In this document: one piece after another, positions 17,261-25,163 of the stretch | How positions within the stretch are numbered: the first letter of the stretch is position 1 | Layout: every line of letters starts with the position of its first letter | Source of the DNA: RGIG5057 sp964642045 | Lineage (GTDB): Bacteria; Bacillota; Clostridia; TANB77; CAG-465 | Length of the DNA stretch: 37,295 nucleotides | Reading direction: 5' to 3' | Assembly (NCBI GenBank): GCA_964642045.1 | Contig: CAZXLZ010000004.1 | Span: 1 to 37,295 of the forward strand | Made by a program: the position numbers and the translations under genes | Notes under the pieces: model-generated | What the model was told of the DNA's origin: nothing | The model's input: the letters and a program-made list of their open reading frames with translations, nothing else | The model's database searches: none

Positions 17261-17575
17261 ATGTTCACAGAAAGTGAAGCTAGAAATGTAGCTAAATTAT
17301 TAAAAATAGATTTTGTAAATTTTTCTTTTGAAGATTTTTTTCTTGGAATGAACGAAGAAAGTATTCATGGCTCAATGTATGATGTAACAAACATAACTAA
17401 TGATAGTCCTGTTATAACAGGGAAAATAGTTCTTGCTAAACTTAACATTTATCCTAATTATTATAACAAAGTTTATGGATATCCTCATTTTAAAAAGGTA
17501 CTAGAAGAAAATCTTTCTAAGGAAGAAAAAGATGTAATGCCTATTTTAGATGATGTAAATGACAAAGAGTGCTAG
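17261..17575 (+). CDS. DUF5661 family protein
   Basis: 104 residues from the ATG at 17261, preferred over an in-frame TTG at 17243 because AGAGGTGA sits correctly before the ATG. The pattern FTESEARNVAKLLKIDF ... FFLGMNEESIHG ... VTNITNDSPVITGKIVLAKL then YYNKV is that of the small DUF5661 family (PF18905), of unknown function and often found in phages and Firmicutes. It has the same GGTGATTTTTATG start region as two genes near 33.5 kb. A strong hairpin terminator follows directly. No partner genes are evident. Confidence 0.75.
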   Translation: MFTESEARNVAKLLKIDFVNFSFEDFFLGMNEESIHGSMYDVTNITNDSPVITGKIVLAKLNIYPNYYNKVYGYPHFKKVLEENLSKEEKDVMPILDDVNDKEC

Positions 17576-17581
17576 ATATCA

Positions 17582-17610
17582 AAAACAAGAGGGAAACCTT
17601 TTGTTTTTTT
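17582..17610 (+). terminator. Rho-independent terminator after the DUF5661 gene
   Basis: AAAACAAGAGG (17582-17592), GAAA loop, CCTTTTGTTTT (17597-17607) with one G-U pair, then a run of T to 17610. Confidence 0.88.
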
Positions 17611-17621
17611 ATGTTTTGCTA

Positions 17622-17650
17622 TTGATTTTTTTAATCAAGTTGTGTATAAT
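17622..17650 (+). promoter_or_regulatory. Promoter of tRNA-Leu
   Basis: TTGATT (17622-17627), 17 bases, TATAAT (17645-17650), 19 bases before the mature tRNA 5' end. Confidence 0.8.
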
Positions 17651-17669
17651 CTTACCGTAGTTTATACTT

Positions 17670-17756
17670 GCCGAAATGGTGGAATTGGCAGACGCGCTGG
17701 ACTCAAAATCCAGTGATAGCAATATCGTGTGGGTTCAAGTCCCACTTTCGGCACCA
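17670..17756 (+). tRNA. tRNA-Leu (anticodon CAA)
   Basis: 87 bases with encoded CCA. The acceptor stem GCCGAAA (17670-17676) pairs with TTTCGGC (17746-17752), followed by ACCA. The anticodon arm is CTGGA-CTCAAAA-TCCAG with anticodon CAA, reading UUG. A long variable arm (GATAGCAATATCG region) marks a class II Leu tRNA, and the T arm contains GGGTTCAAGTCCC. It is the only tRNA seen in the window and has its own promoter; the kinase-like gene 69 bases downstream may share the transcript. Confidence 0.96.
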
Positions 17757-17774
17757 TAACTACTATATTAAATT

Positions 17775-17794
17775 TATATTAAAATTTTAATATA
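17775..17794. repeat. 20-bp AT palindrome between tRNA-Leu and the P-loop gene
   Basis: TATATTAAAATTTTAATATA is perfectly self-complementary. It could be a weak processing or regulatory hairpin or simply AT-rich background; there is no loop. Confidence 0.3.
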
Positions 17795-17825
17795 TGTAAA
17801 TAAATTATATAAAGGAGGGTAGATT

Positions 17826-18320
17826 ATGACAAAAAAGGTTGTAATAATAAATGGAACTGGAGGTAGCGGAAAAGATACTTTTGTTGAATTTGCTTCTAAG
17901 TATGCAAACGTGTACAATTTTTCATCTGTTGATAAAGTAAAAGAAATTGCTAAGGATATTGGTTGGACTGGCACTAAAACTGAAAAAGACAGAAAATTTT
18001 TACATGATTTAAAAATGCTAACAACTGAATATAATGATATGCCTTTTAACAGTATAAAAGGAGCATTTGAGAACTTTAAAAATTCAGATGATGAAATTAT
18101 GTTTATTCACATAAGAGAACCTGAAGGAATAGAAAGAGCTGCAAAAGAGTTTAATGCAGAGACTCTTTTAGTAAGAAGAGAAAACTATGATACAATTACT
18201 TCAAATTACGCTGATGCAAGTGTTGAAAATTATAACTACGATTTTGTAATTAATAATTCTACACTTGAAAGTTTGGAAAGTGAAGCTAAAAATTTTGTTG
18301 ACACTTTAAGGGATTTATAA
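17826..18320 (+). CDS. P-loop kinase, deoxynucleoside-monophosphate-kinase-like
   Basis: 164 residues. Walker A is INGTGGSGKDTF at residues 8-19; the GSGKDT form is characteristic of phage and bacterial dNMP kinase-like proteins. A central strand FIHIREPEGIERA near 95 and LLVRREN near 118 fit a nucleotide-monophosphate kinase fold with Arg residues near the phosphates. The short length and lack of a clear LID domain make the substrate uncertain (dNMP, dephospho-CoA-like or other). Excellent ribosome binding site AAAGGAGGG. It is followed by a strong terminator and has no obvious promoter of its own apart from that of the tRNA. Confidence 0.65.
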   Translation: MTKKVVIINGTGGSGKDTFVEFASKYANVYNFSSVDKVKEIAKDIGWTGTKTEKDRKFLHDLKMLTTEYNDMPFNSIKGAFENFKNSDDEIMFIHIREPEGIERAAKEFNAETLLVRRENYDTITSNYADASVENYNYDFVINNSTLESLESEAKNFVDTLRDL

Positions 18321-18324
18321 AAGA

Positions 18325-18357
18325 AAAGGGCGTCCTAGAAAATTCTAGGGCGCCTTT
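18325..18357. terminator. Bidirectional hairpin terminator between convergent genes
   Basis: AAAGGGCGTCCTAGAA (18325-18340) pairs with TTCTAGGGCGCCTTT (18343-18357) with one bulge. It ends the P-loop gene on the plus strand. On the minus strand, where the stem is followed by CTTTTCTTTT, it can also end the lipoprotein gene. Confidence 0.75.
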
Positions 18358-18383
18358 AAAAAATGATCCTTCTTTATTATTTT

Positions 18384-18926
18384 TTATTTAACAATTACAT
18401 ATGCGTAAGCCTTCGTTGACGGAAAGTTAGAATGTGAAATTGATAGAAGCTTACTATCACCAGCATTTAATGTAAAACTTTCCGAATTGTTTTCATAGGT
18501 AAGCGTAATAATAATCTCATGTCCCCTGCTGGTAACAGTAATTGGATTTTTTGTAGCTTTCTCGGCTGTAGAATGGCATTTCTTACCTGTCCATTCAACA
18601 AGCCCTGTAAATATGGTATTGTAGTTAATATCATATAAATTTCCATGCTCAGAAGTAGTTATAGCGATACTACCCACACTCCCCTTAGAATGTGATTCAA
18701 CATAAGGGTAATGAGAAGCATCGATAGGATTTTCACAGCTGTCCTGGATTTCTGTTTCTTCATTCATAATCTCATTTTCCTGTGAAATATTTAACCCATA
18801 GATTTCACCAGCCGTGCTACCTATATTTTCTTTATTACAACATGTACATGTACATTCTTGCGAGCTACACGCAGACATCACCAATACTGAAATGATAATA
18901 AAAAAAACAAGAATTATTCGCTTCAT
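18384..18926 (-). CDS. Small lipoprotein of unknown function
   Basis: 180 residues. A lipoprotein signal peptide with hydrophobic core ILVFFIIISVLV and lipobox MSAC (Cys at residue 20) is followed by a Cys-rich patch (SSQECTCTCC), then a Ser/Thr-rich linker and a beta-rich domain of about 110 residues. It should sit on the outer face of the membrane. The base composition is more balanced than in the neighbouring housekeeping genes, suggesting acquisition. It follows the 127-residue gene by 29 bases with its own AGGAGGAA site, so the two are a likely operon. I do not recognise the family. Confidence 0.65.
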   Translation of the reverse strand: MKRIILVFFIIISVLVMSACSSQECTCTCCNKENIGSTAGEIYGLNISQENEIMNEETEIQDSCENPIDASHYPYVESHSKGSVGSIAITTSEHGNLYDINYNTIFTGLVEWTGKKCHSTAEKATKNPITVTSRGHEIIITLTYENNSESFTLNAGDSKLLSISHSNFPSTKAYAYVIVK

Positions 18927-18955
18927 ATTGTTCCTCCTATTGATAACATATGTGT

Positions 18956-19339
18956 TTAATCATTTGGTGTGCTATCAGTTTCTTTTTCTACTGGCGTATA
19001 GCTATTTATAAGACCAAACTCTGCACACTTTGCTGCAAACTCTTTGTCACCAAGTATACTAAGTCTGCCCAATCCATGCTCCTTATTATTTTCGCAATCA
19101 ACGATTACCTCATACTTTCCTTTTTCTGATTTCATTACTGAGACATCAAAGCCATCCTCTATAAGCTTTATAAGCACTCCTATGAGTGGCCTCTTATTAA
19201 AGGTTACTTGACCTTCAGCGTTATTAAGAGTATCCTCTATACTTTTAATCCACGCTGCATAACTCTTTTCAACGGCTGCATTGTACAGTTCAGTCCGCTT
19301 ATTGAAACCAGTTGCTTTTACTTCATTCTTTTCTTTCAT
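18956..19339 (-). CDS. Unrecognised small soluble protein
   Basis: 127 residues, charged, with no signal peptide or membrane helix. Mixed alpha/beta with SYAAWIKSIEDTLNNAEG near 25-45 and KRPLIGVLIKLIEDGFDVSV near 51-70. It is the first gene of a two-gene unit with the lipoprotein behind a near-consensus promoter. Codon 15 is CGG (19295-19297) in an otherwise open frame, one of the codons read through in accessory genes here. Probably mobile or acquired; function unknown. Confidence 0.6.
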   Translation of the reverse strand: MKEKNEVKATGFNKRTELYNAAVEKSYAAWIKSIEDTLNNAEGQVTFNKRPLIGVLIKLIEDGFDVSVMKSEKGKYEVIVDCENNKEHGLGRLSILGDKEFAAKCAEFGLINSYTPVEKETDSTPND

Positions 19340-19390
19340 TTTAAAATTCTCCTTTAATTAAAAGATTTATTTTGGGAAATTTACATGTAT

Positions 19391-19419
19391 ATTATATCAT
19401 AATTTTATATAGTAGTCAA
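19391..19419 (-). promoter_or_regulatory. Promoter of the lipoprotein operon
   Basis: Minus strand TTGACT (19419-19414), 17 bases, TATAAT (19396-19391). Confidence 0.8.
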
Positions 19420-19456
19420 GTTATGTAAATTTTTGTCGAAATTAGTGCTTAATATA

Positions 19457-19485
19457 TTGAAATACTACTCATTCTTTGGTATAAT
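19457..19485 (+). promoter_or_regulatory. Promoter of the 172-residue orphan gene
   Basis: TTGAAA (19457-19462), 17 bases, TATAAT (19480-19485), about 50 bases before the start codon. Confidence 0.8.
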
Positions 19486-19540
19486 ATACGTAAAATTAAT
19501 ATAACTTAATATATATAATTAATGCTAATGAAAGGAATTA

Positions 19541-20059
19541 ATGAATATGAACATTCCAAAATCAATACAGTTTAAAATTCCAAGCTTTGAAGAAAGTCTT
19601 AAATATACTCATGGATATAAAAGTGCAAATAAAGTGGGCAAATATATGATGAATATAGCTTTGCGTTTTAAAAAAGGACACTTTATCTTAAAACTTACTG
19701 ATGATAAATCTGCTGCACTTATAACATATAATGAAGATGTTATAGATAACATATCTGGTGACCTAAATGAGTTTAATGTTCCAATTATTGATTTTGACAA
19801 ACTAGACACTGTAACACTTTATAATTCTACATACTGTAAAGAAAGTGACTCGTCATGGAATTTAATTGGAGAACCAGGCTTTATACTTAACAAGAAGAAA
19901 TTTTCTAATAAAGACTTTATAGCAGAATTTTATACTCAAATTTTTATAAACTTCATTTGTCATACAAATATTAGGCCTATTTCAATGTGTCAAAGTTCAA
20001 TGTTACTTCCATATACAGAGCCTGATGATGAAGTTTTAATTTTCTTAGGTCTATTTTAA
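19541..20059 (+). CDS. Unrecognised soluble protein
   Basis: 172 residues, no signal peptide or clear membrane helix. Mixed alpha/beta: an N-terminal KSIQFKIPSFEESLKYTHGYKS, a central acidic stretch with IIDFDKLDTVTLYN near 90, and a hydrophobic C-terminal third (FYTQIFINFICHTNIRPISM) ending EVLIFLGLF. AAAGGA precedes two candidate starts, ATG at 19541 and ATG at 19547; the second has the better spacing. Codon use matches host genes (AGA, TTA, ATA) and there is no CGG. It is a single-gene unit with its own promoter and terminator. No family recognised. Confidence 0.65.
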   Translation: MNMNIPKSIQFKIPSFEESLKYTHGYKSANKVGKYMMNIALRFKKGHFILKLTDDKSAALITYNEDVIDNISGDLNEFNVPIIDFDKLDTVTLYNSTYCKESDSSWNLIGEPGFILNKKKFSNKDFIAEFYTQIFINFICHTNIRPISMCQSSMLLPYTEPDDEVLIFLGLF

Positions 20060-20094
20060 AATACCCACTTAGCTTACTGCTAAGAGGGTATTTT
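20058..20094. terminator. Terminator between the orphan gene and argS
   Basis: AAAATACCCACTTAGC (20058-20073) pairs with GCTAAGAGGGTATTTT (20079-20094) with one mismatch and a 5-base loop, followed by ATTTTTAC on the plus strand. It lies between convergent stops and may serve both directions. Confidence 0.82.
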
Positions 20095-20098
20095 ATTT

Positions 20099-21814
20099 TT
20101 ACATTTTCTCTGGAGTTTCTATTCCAAGTATATTTAAACCTTTTTTTATAACTACTCCCACAGAGTATACAAGTTTTATTCTTGCATTTTTTACATTTTC
20201 ATCATCTGATAAAACTGTATTATTGTTATAGAATGTAGAAAAAGAGCTTGCTACATCTATTATATATCTAGTAAGAATAGATGGCTCATAATTTTCAGCT
20301 GCTGATCTGACTATTTCTTCAAATCTATCTAAAAGCTTTATAAGTTCAAGTTCTGACTCATTATACTCATAATTTATACTTTTTATATCATCAACTTTTA
20401 TACCTGCTTTTTTTAATATACTACATATTCTAACATATGTATACTGTACATATGGTCCAGTCTCACCATCAAATCTTAAAACTTCATCTAAATCAAATAC
20501 AACATCTTTTATTTTATAGTGTTTTAAGTCGTTAAAAACTAGAGCACCTATTCCAACCTGTTTAGCGAGTAGCTCTTTATCCTCCACCTCTACATTTTTA
20601 CTATCAATTATTCCTCTTGCTTTCTTTATTGCATCTTCTATTAAATCCTGAAGATATATGACAGTTCCTTCCCTTGTAGACATTTTTCCAGTTTTTAATC
20701 TAACCATCCCATATGGTACATGAACTAAACCTTCTGAATATTTTTTATCAACAATATATTTTGCTACTTCAAAAACTTGTTTAAAATGATGAATTTGCTC
20801 ATATGAAGTTACATATATACTTTTTACATAATCATAATTTCTAGCCCTCCATAAAATTGCTGCAAGATCACGTGTAGCATAAATAGTAGAGCCATTAGAT
20901 TTTAGTATTATACAAGGTGGCTCATTTTCACCAAGATGCACAACTTTTGCTCCTTCACTTTCTACTAAAGCTCCTTTTTTATCAAGTATATCGATAATTT
21001 CATCCATTTTATCGTTATAGAAGGCTTCTCCATTATATGAATCAAACTTGCAACCTAAAAGGTCATAAATTCTATTATATTCCTTTAAAGATAATTCTCT
21101 AAAATACTTCCAAAGATTTAAGTATTCCTCATTTCCTTCCTCTAACTTTTTAAAGTTCTCTCTTGCCATATCCATAACTTCATTACTTTCTTTTGCTAAA
21201 TTATTTGCTCTTACATACATATCAGTTAGACTATGAAGTGGATCTTTTTCTAAATCATATTCATCTTTAAATCTTTTATATCCTTCAATTACAAGACCGA
21301 ACTGTCTTCCCCAATCACCTAAATAATTTATTCCTATAACGTTATACCCAAGCTCTTTATATAAGTTATACAGAGCTCTACCTATAATCGTAGTTCTTAG
21401 ATGTCCAAGATGAAATGGTTTTGCAATGTTAGGTGATGAATAATCAATTGCAACATTTGTATTATTACCTATATTAGATTTTCCATAATTTTCTTTCATA
21501 GTAATTATTTTATCTAACGTATTAGATGCAATATTGCTACCATTTAGGAAAAAATTTATATAAGCTCCAACTATTTCTACTTTAGATATATTTGAATCTA
21601 TATTTATAAAATCTTTTATTTCACTTGCTATAATGTTTGGTGACTTTTTAAGTACGCTTGCTAACCTAAAACATGGAAAAGCTATATCACCATTTAACTT
21701 ATCTTTTGGAAATTCAATTAGTTTATTTATTTCTTCTTTTTCCATACTAACATCATAACTATTTTTTAATACTATACATATGTTATCTATAATTTTTTCT
21801 TTTATTTCATCCAT
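20099..21814 (-). CDS. argS: Arginyl-tRNA synthetase
   Basis: 571 residues, normal class Ia size. The N-terminal Add-1 domain (about 1-110) is followed by the HIGH signature as SPNIAKPFHLGHLRTT near 129, the KMSKS counterpart LKTGKMSTREGT near 377 and an anticodon-binding all-helical domain with FDGETGPYVQYTYVR near 448 at its start. It charges tRNA-Arg with arginine. The start codon overlaps the stop of the RNHCP gene (ATGA), so translation is coupled. It has no in-frame CGG. The enzyme matters for the CGG question because it charges whatever tRNA-Arg isoacceptors exist, but sequence alone does not show which. Confidence 0.96.
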   Translation of the reverse strand: MDEIKEKIIDNICIVLKNSYDVSMEKEEINKLIEFPKDKLNGDIAFPCFRLASVLKKSPNIIASEIKDFINIDSNISKVEIVGAYINFFLNGSNIASNTLDKIITMKENYGKSNIGNNTNVAIDYSSPNIAKPFHLGHLRTTIIGRALYNLYKELGYNVIGINYLGDWGRQFGLVIEGYKRFKDEYDLEKDPLHSLTDMYVRANNLAKESNEVMDMARENFKKLEEGNEEYLNLWKYFRELSLKEYNRIYDLLGCKFDSYNGEAFYNDKMDEIIDILDKKGALVESEGAKVVHLGENEPPCIILKSNGSTIYATRDLAAILWRARNYDYVKSIYVTSYEQIHHFKQVFEVAKYIVDKKYSEGLVHVPYGMVRLKTGKMSTREGTVIYLQDLIEDAIKKARGIIDSKNVEVEDKELLAKQVGIGALVFNDLKHYKIKDVVFDLDEVLRFDGETGPYVQYTYVRICSILKKAGIKVDDIKSINYEYNESELELIKLLDRFEEIVRSAAENYEPSILTRYIIDVASSFSTFYNNNTVLSDDENVKNARIKLVYSVGVVIKKGLNILGIETPEKM

Positions 21815-22131
21815 TAATCAGTTCCCCCATTTTTAGCATGCTCGGCAGCAATTTCATATAATTTTTCTCTATTATCATCTTCTGCTACTATATTTTTAAT
21901 TGTTGCTCCACATTTTAAACATCTATATACAATCTGTTCTTTCTTAGAATTTGAGTCAATATACATTGGTTTTAATATTCCTTTACATGGATTTATTCTA
22001 TCTCCTGGTAAGACATCTACATGTAAAGAATGCAAACAAAAGTTACAATGGTCTCTTGATGTATATCTTAATTTTCCTACCATTTTATGACAAACCGCAC
22101 ATTCAAAACTCTCATCATTCTTTATAAACAC
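21814..22131 (-). CDS. RNHCP domain protein
   Basis: 105 residues. Cys-rich zinc-ribbon-like protein: CAVCHKM near 12, then SRDHCNFCLHSLHVDV near 29, the RNHCP signature (PF12647), PGDR near 42, C near 49 and CLKCG near 77. The arrangement suggests two zinc-binding sites and an RNA-related role, but the molecular function of RNHCP proteins is unknown. GTG start with AAAGAGGTG upstream. It overlaps argS by one base (ATGA), an association that suggests a tie to tRNA or translation. Confidence 0.85.
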   Translation of the reverse strand: MFIKNDESFECAVCHKMVGKLRYTSRDHCNFCLHSLHVDVLPGDRINPCKGILKPMYIDSNSKKEQIVYRCLKCGATIKNIVAEDDNREKLYEIAAEHAKNGGTD

Positions 22132-22215
22132 AAAAACACCTCTTTAAACACAACATTTACATATTATAACATAATATTCCCATATTTTCTACACTATTTA
22201 TAAATGAAAATAAGT

Positions 22216-23253
22216 TTAATCTTTCTCTATATATTTTTGTCTTAGCTGCCCACATGCAGCATCTATATCAGAGCCAAGCTCTCTTCTTACAGTTGTAACA
22301 ATACCTGAAGTATTTAAAATATCCATAAACATAGCTATATTTTTTTCAGATGGCTTTTTATACTCACCATTTTTTATTTCATTTACTGGTATTAAATTTA
22401 CATGGGCAAGCATTCCTCTTAAAAGCTTTACCAAAGCAAATGCTACCTCCTTACTATCATTTTCATCAGCTAAAAGTGCGTATTCAAAGCTAATTCTTCT
22501 ACCTGTCTTTTTTACATAGTAATTACAAGCATCAAGAATTTCTCTTATACTATATTTATTTGCTATAGGCATCACCTTTCTTCTTGCTTCATCATTTGTC
22601 TGATGAAGTGAAATTGAAAGCGTTGCTTGTATATTTTCATCTGCAAGCTTATATATATTGGGAACAATACCACAAGTAGAAAGACTTATATGTCTTGCAC
22701 CAATATTTAATCCCATAGGAGAGTTTATAAGTCTGATAGATTTAACGACATTATCATAATTATCAAGGGGCTCACCTATTCCCATATATACAACATTTGA
22801 AACTTTTTCATTAGTATACTTTTCAATAGCTATTATTTGTCCTTCTATTTCACTAGCAAGTAAGCCTCTTACAAACCCATTTTTAGTAGATGCACAAAAT
22901 TTACATCCCATCTTGCAGCCAACCTCAGTTGATACGCACACTGTATTTCCATGATTATATTTCATAAATACTGACTCAATAGCATTGCCATCTAAAAGTT
23001 TTATAAGGAACTTTTTTGTTTCATCTTTTTTAGAATGCTGAGCTTCTAATATGTTAAGAGATAATATGTACGTATTTTCTTTAAGTTTTTCCCTTAAACT
23101 TTTAGAAATATCTGTCATTTCCTCAAAACTTTCTACTTTCTCTTTATGAAGCCATTTATATATCTGTTTTGCATGAAACTTCTTTTCTCCTAAACTTTCT
23201 ATATACTGCTCAAGTTCATCTAAACTAAGCTCATTTATATTTATCTTATCCAC
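22216..23253 (-). CDS. rlmN: Dual-specificity 23S rRNA/tRNA A2503/A37 methyltransferase
   Basis: 345 residues. Radical SAM enzyme that adds a C2 methyl group to A2503 of 23S rRNA and A37 of some tRNAs. The N-terminal RNA-binding domain (LEQYIESLGEKKFHAKQIYKWLH) is followed by the cluster motif CKMGCKFC near 112, GEPLDNYDNV near 159, the methyl-carrying Cys in SLSTCGIVPNI near 189 and the resolving Cys near the end (DAACGQLR). All key residues are present. RlmN modifies the peptidyl-transferase exit region and affects decoding fidelity. It has its own promoter upstream. Confidence 0.95.
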   Translation of the reverse strand: MDKININELSLDELEQYIESLGEKKFHAKQIYKWLHKEKVESFEEMTDISKSLREKLKENTYILSLNILEAQHSKKDETKKFLIKLLDGNAIESVFMKYNHGNTVCVSTEVGCKMGCKFCASTKNGFVRGLLASEIEGQIIAIEKYTNEKVSNVVYMGIGEPLDNYDNVVKSIRLINSPMGLNIGARHISLSTCGIVPNIYKLADENIQATLSISLHQTNDEARRKVMPIANKYSIREILDACNYYVKKTGRRISFEYALLADENDSKEVAFALVKLLRGMLAHVNLIPVNEIKNGEYKKPSEKNIAMFMDILNTSGIVTTVRRELGSDIDAACGQLRQKYIEKD

Positions 23254-23284
23254 TACTATATATTTCCTTCCCTTTTACTATATA

Positions 23285-23313
23285 ATATTACACTAAAAAG
23301 CTCTAAAAATCAA
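23285..23313 (-). promoter_or_regulatory. rlmN: Promoter of rlmN
   Basis: Minus strand TTGATT (23313-23308), 17 bases, TAATAT (23290-23285); about 30 bases of leader before the ATG. Confidence 0.6.
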
Positions 23314-23358
23314 GTAAATATTACCTAGTACTCCACCTATATTATTTATTCACAAACT

Positions 23359-23398
23359 AAAAAAAGAATGCCGTAAAACAATTATAGACATTCTTTTT
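23359..23398 (+). terminator. Terminator-like hairpin with no gene upstream
   Basis: AAAAAAAGAATG (23359-23370) faces CATTCTTTTT (23389-23398) with an 18-base loop and CTTTTTTAA following. On the plus strand nothing is transcribed into it from the left, so it may block read-through from antisense RNA or be a relic. Confidence 0.45.
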
Positions 23399-23493
23399 CT
23401 TTTTTAATTACTATATGTTACATTTAATATTATATTTACCATATTATTTTTATAAACGCCGTTAGTAATATTATGTAAATTTTAATTGATATA

Positions 23494-23522
23494 TTGATTA
23501 GTAAGCATATATATGATATAAT
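23494..23522 (+). promoter_or_regulatory. Promoter of the radical SAM gene
   Basis: TTGATT (23494-23499), 17 bases, TATAAT (23517-23522), giving a leader of roughly 185 bases. Confidence 0.78.
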
Positions 23523-23567
23523 ATTATAGCATTTGTTAGCATAAGTCTTTTTTTAATCGAAAAGCTA

Positions 23568-23595
23568 TTTTAATTGCATAATATTGTAATTAAAA
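23568..23595 (+). promoter_or_regulatory. Leader hairpin
   Basis: TTTTAATTGCA (23568-23578), TAATAT loop, TGTAATTAAAA (23585-23595), one G-U pair and no U-run. It lies between the promoter and the seven-codon ORF. Confidence 0.45.
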
Positions 23596-23630
23596 TAAAA
23601 ACAACACATTCTAAGAAAAGGAGGCATATT

Positions 23631-23654
23631 ATGTCTTTCAATTTTTTATTGTAG
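23631..23654 (+). CDS. Seven-codon leader ORF
   Basis: ATG TCT TTC AAT TTT TTA TTG TAG (MSFNFLL) preceded by AAAAGGAGG with 6-base spacing, the strongest ribosome binding site in this region, stronger than that of the radical SAM gene 61 bases downstream. It could be a leader peptide that tunes the downstream gene or the remnant of a longer gene. It is too short to be a typical peptide substrate for a radical SAM enzyme. That it is translated is inferred only from the binding site. Confidence 0.4.
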   Translation: MSFNFLL

Positions 23655-23715
23655 CTCGAAGTAATAATTGGTATAACATTAAAATATTTAACGAATAGAA
23701 AGGAATGGTAAGTTT

Positions 23716-24954
23716 ATGAATAATTGGAGAAAAGAACGGGATTTAGCAAGGAGAACCAACGATCCTATGAGATTTTTGGATAACCCTAATTTTTTAGTTA
23801 GGGATGGTTTATTGTCAAATCCTAATATTACTCAGGAGATTAGGGAAAGATTATCTCATGATAAAAGTACAAGCATAAGAGAAAAATTAGCAAGGCAATT
23901 TATTGAAACTGCTACAAAAGACTCTAACTGGCGTGTACGTTATGCAGCCATTAATGACAATCCAGAAGTTCCAACCGAGATATTGGAAAATCTAATTCAT
24001 GACAGAGATGCCAGGGTAAGAAGCAAAGCTCAAGAACTTTTACAGATTCAAAGCAAGTACGTTTATAGAAAAGACTTCGATAACGCTATAACAATAAAGC
24101 TTGTTATTCCTGGAGCTTGTAACGCTAATTGTGATTTCTGCTATAATAAGCATAGCAATCAAATGGAAAAAACAACTAGTGACCTTAAGCAAAAGTGGTT
24201 AGACAATTTTTTAATATCTCTTGAGCAAATAGTGGTAAAAATAGGTAACAGGCAACCGATTTCCATAGACATAACGGGTAATGAACCGACACTGGATGCT
24301 GACTTTTTTATTAAAGTTTTGCATAAGTTAAGAAGCTTTTCGTTAATAAACAATATCTCAAGAATAACATGTACAACAAATGGTGTGAATATAAAGAAAG
24401 TAGCACCCTTTATGAATGGTATTATCAACTATGTTAATATATCAGTACATGATTACAATCAAGAAAGAAGAAATGCTATCTTTAATACGTACTATCCAAC
24501 TGACAGCGACTATAGAGAAAGTGTCCAAATTCTGCTTGATAATAATATTCATACTTCAGCGGTGGCTGTTATTGGTCAAAAAATTGAAAACTTCTCTAAT
24601 TTTAGAGATGAATTCATAGAATGGGCTGAAGAAATTGGGTTTGTTAGCTTAAGATTTAGACACAATGTATATAGTGATAGCGATGCTTTTTTAAGCTATA
24701 TGAATGAAACTACATCTAACAATCATTTTTTTACTATACAGAAGGAAGACACACCAGATTCTAACTGGTGTCAGTTAAGTACACCTAATGGATTTATGTT
24801 GTTCTTCCTTAAAGGAGTAGTTGATACTTATCAAGTTTCGCCTGGAATTGAGTTCATTGTTCATGATGATGGCAAGGCATATGCAGACTTTAATAAAACT
24901 ATACCCTTTGAAAAGTATAAATTTCCTATTGGATATGTATTTGATAAAATATAA
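23716..24954 (+). CDS. Radical SAM enzyme with N-terminal LRV-like helical repeats
   Basis: 412 residues. Residues about 15-115 form repeats of the form N-P-x-(V/I)-x-x-E-(I/L)-L-x-x-L-x-x-D-x-x-x-x-(V/I)-R (for example DNPEVPTEILENLIHDRDA), as in the leucine-rich repeat variant family. The radical SAM domain follows: CNANCDFC (CxxxCxxC) near 136, ITGNEPTLD near 192 and THIN-like strands after it; there is no C-terminal SPASM Cys cluster. The repeats probably bind the substrate protein or partner. AAAGGAATGG precedes the ATG. Codon 8 is CGG (23737-23739) in an open frame. Single-gene unit with promoter and terminator; substrate unknown. It looks accessory. Confidence 0.75.
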   Translation: MNNWRKERDLARRTNDPMRFLDNPNFLVRDGLLSNPNITQEIRERLSHDKSTSIREKLARQFIETATKDSNWRVRYAAINDNPEVPTEILENLIHDRDARVRSKAQELLQIQSKYVYRKDFDNAITIKLVIPGACNANCDFCYNKHSNQMEKTTSDLKQKWLDNFLISLEQIVVKIGNRQPISIDITGNEPTLDADFFIKVLHKLRSFSLINNISRITCTTNGVNIKKVAPFMNGIINYVNISVHDYNQERRNAIFNTYYPTDSDYRESVQILLDNNIHTSAVAVIGQKIENFSNFRDEFIEWAEEIGFVSLRFRHNVYSDSDAFLSYMNETTSNNHFFTIQKEDTPDSNWCQLSTPNGFMLFFLKGVVDTYQVSPGIEFIVHDDGKAYADFNKTIPFEKYKFPIGYVFDKI

Positions 24955-24978
24955 GATAATTAAAATAGTATAATTAGT

Positions 24979-25010
24979 AAAGAGAGGCTCATCTAATATG
25001 ACCTCTCTTT
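24979..25010 (+). terminator. Terminator after the radical SAM gene
   Basis: AAAGAGAGG (24979-24987) pairs with CCTCTCTTT (25002-25010), followed by CTATTTTGC. Confidence 0.75.
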
Positions 25011-25089
25011 CTATTTTGCATGAAACCTCTCTTCCATCTACTGCTAAAATTAATCTAAACTAAACTCATTCTTTTTATTTTTTAAAACA

Positions 25090-25123
25090 GTAAAAGCTAG
25101 AGAATACTTTCCCTAGCTTTTAC
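25090..25123 (-). terminator. Terminator after the kinase gene
   Basis: GTAAAAGCTAG (25090-25100) pairs with CTAGCTTTTAC (25113-25123); the minus-strand continuation is TGTTTTAAAAAATAAA. A second short hairpin (TTAGAAA/TTTCTAA, 25125-25148) lies nearer the stop. Confidence 0.6.
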
Positions 25124-25163
25124 CTTAGAAACCTAAACTAGATTTCTAATTTAATGTCATTCT

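Larger units (their letters stand above)
23254..23715. other. Gene-free stretch with divergent promoters and a structured leader
   Basis: The 462 bases hold the rlmN promoter (23285-23313, minus), an inverted repeat with T-run (23359-23398), the radical SAM gene promoter (23494-23522), a hairpin (23568-23595) and a seven-codon ORF with a strong ribosome binding site (23631-23654). No other coding potential is seen. Confidence 0.7.
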
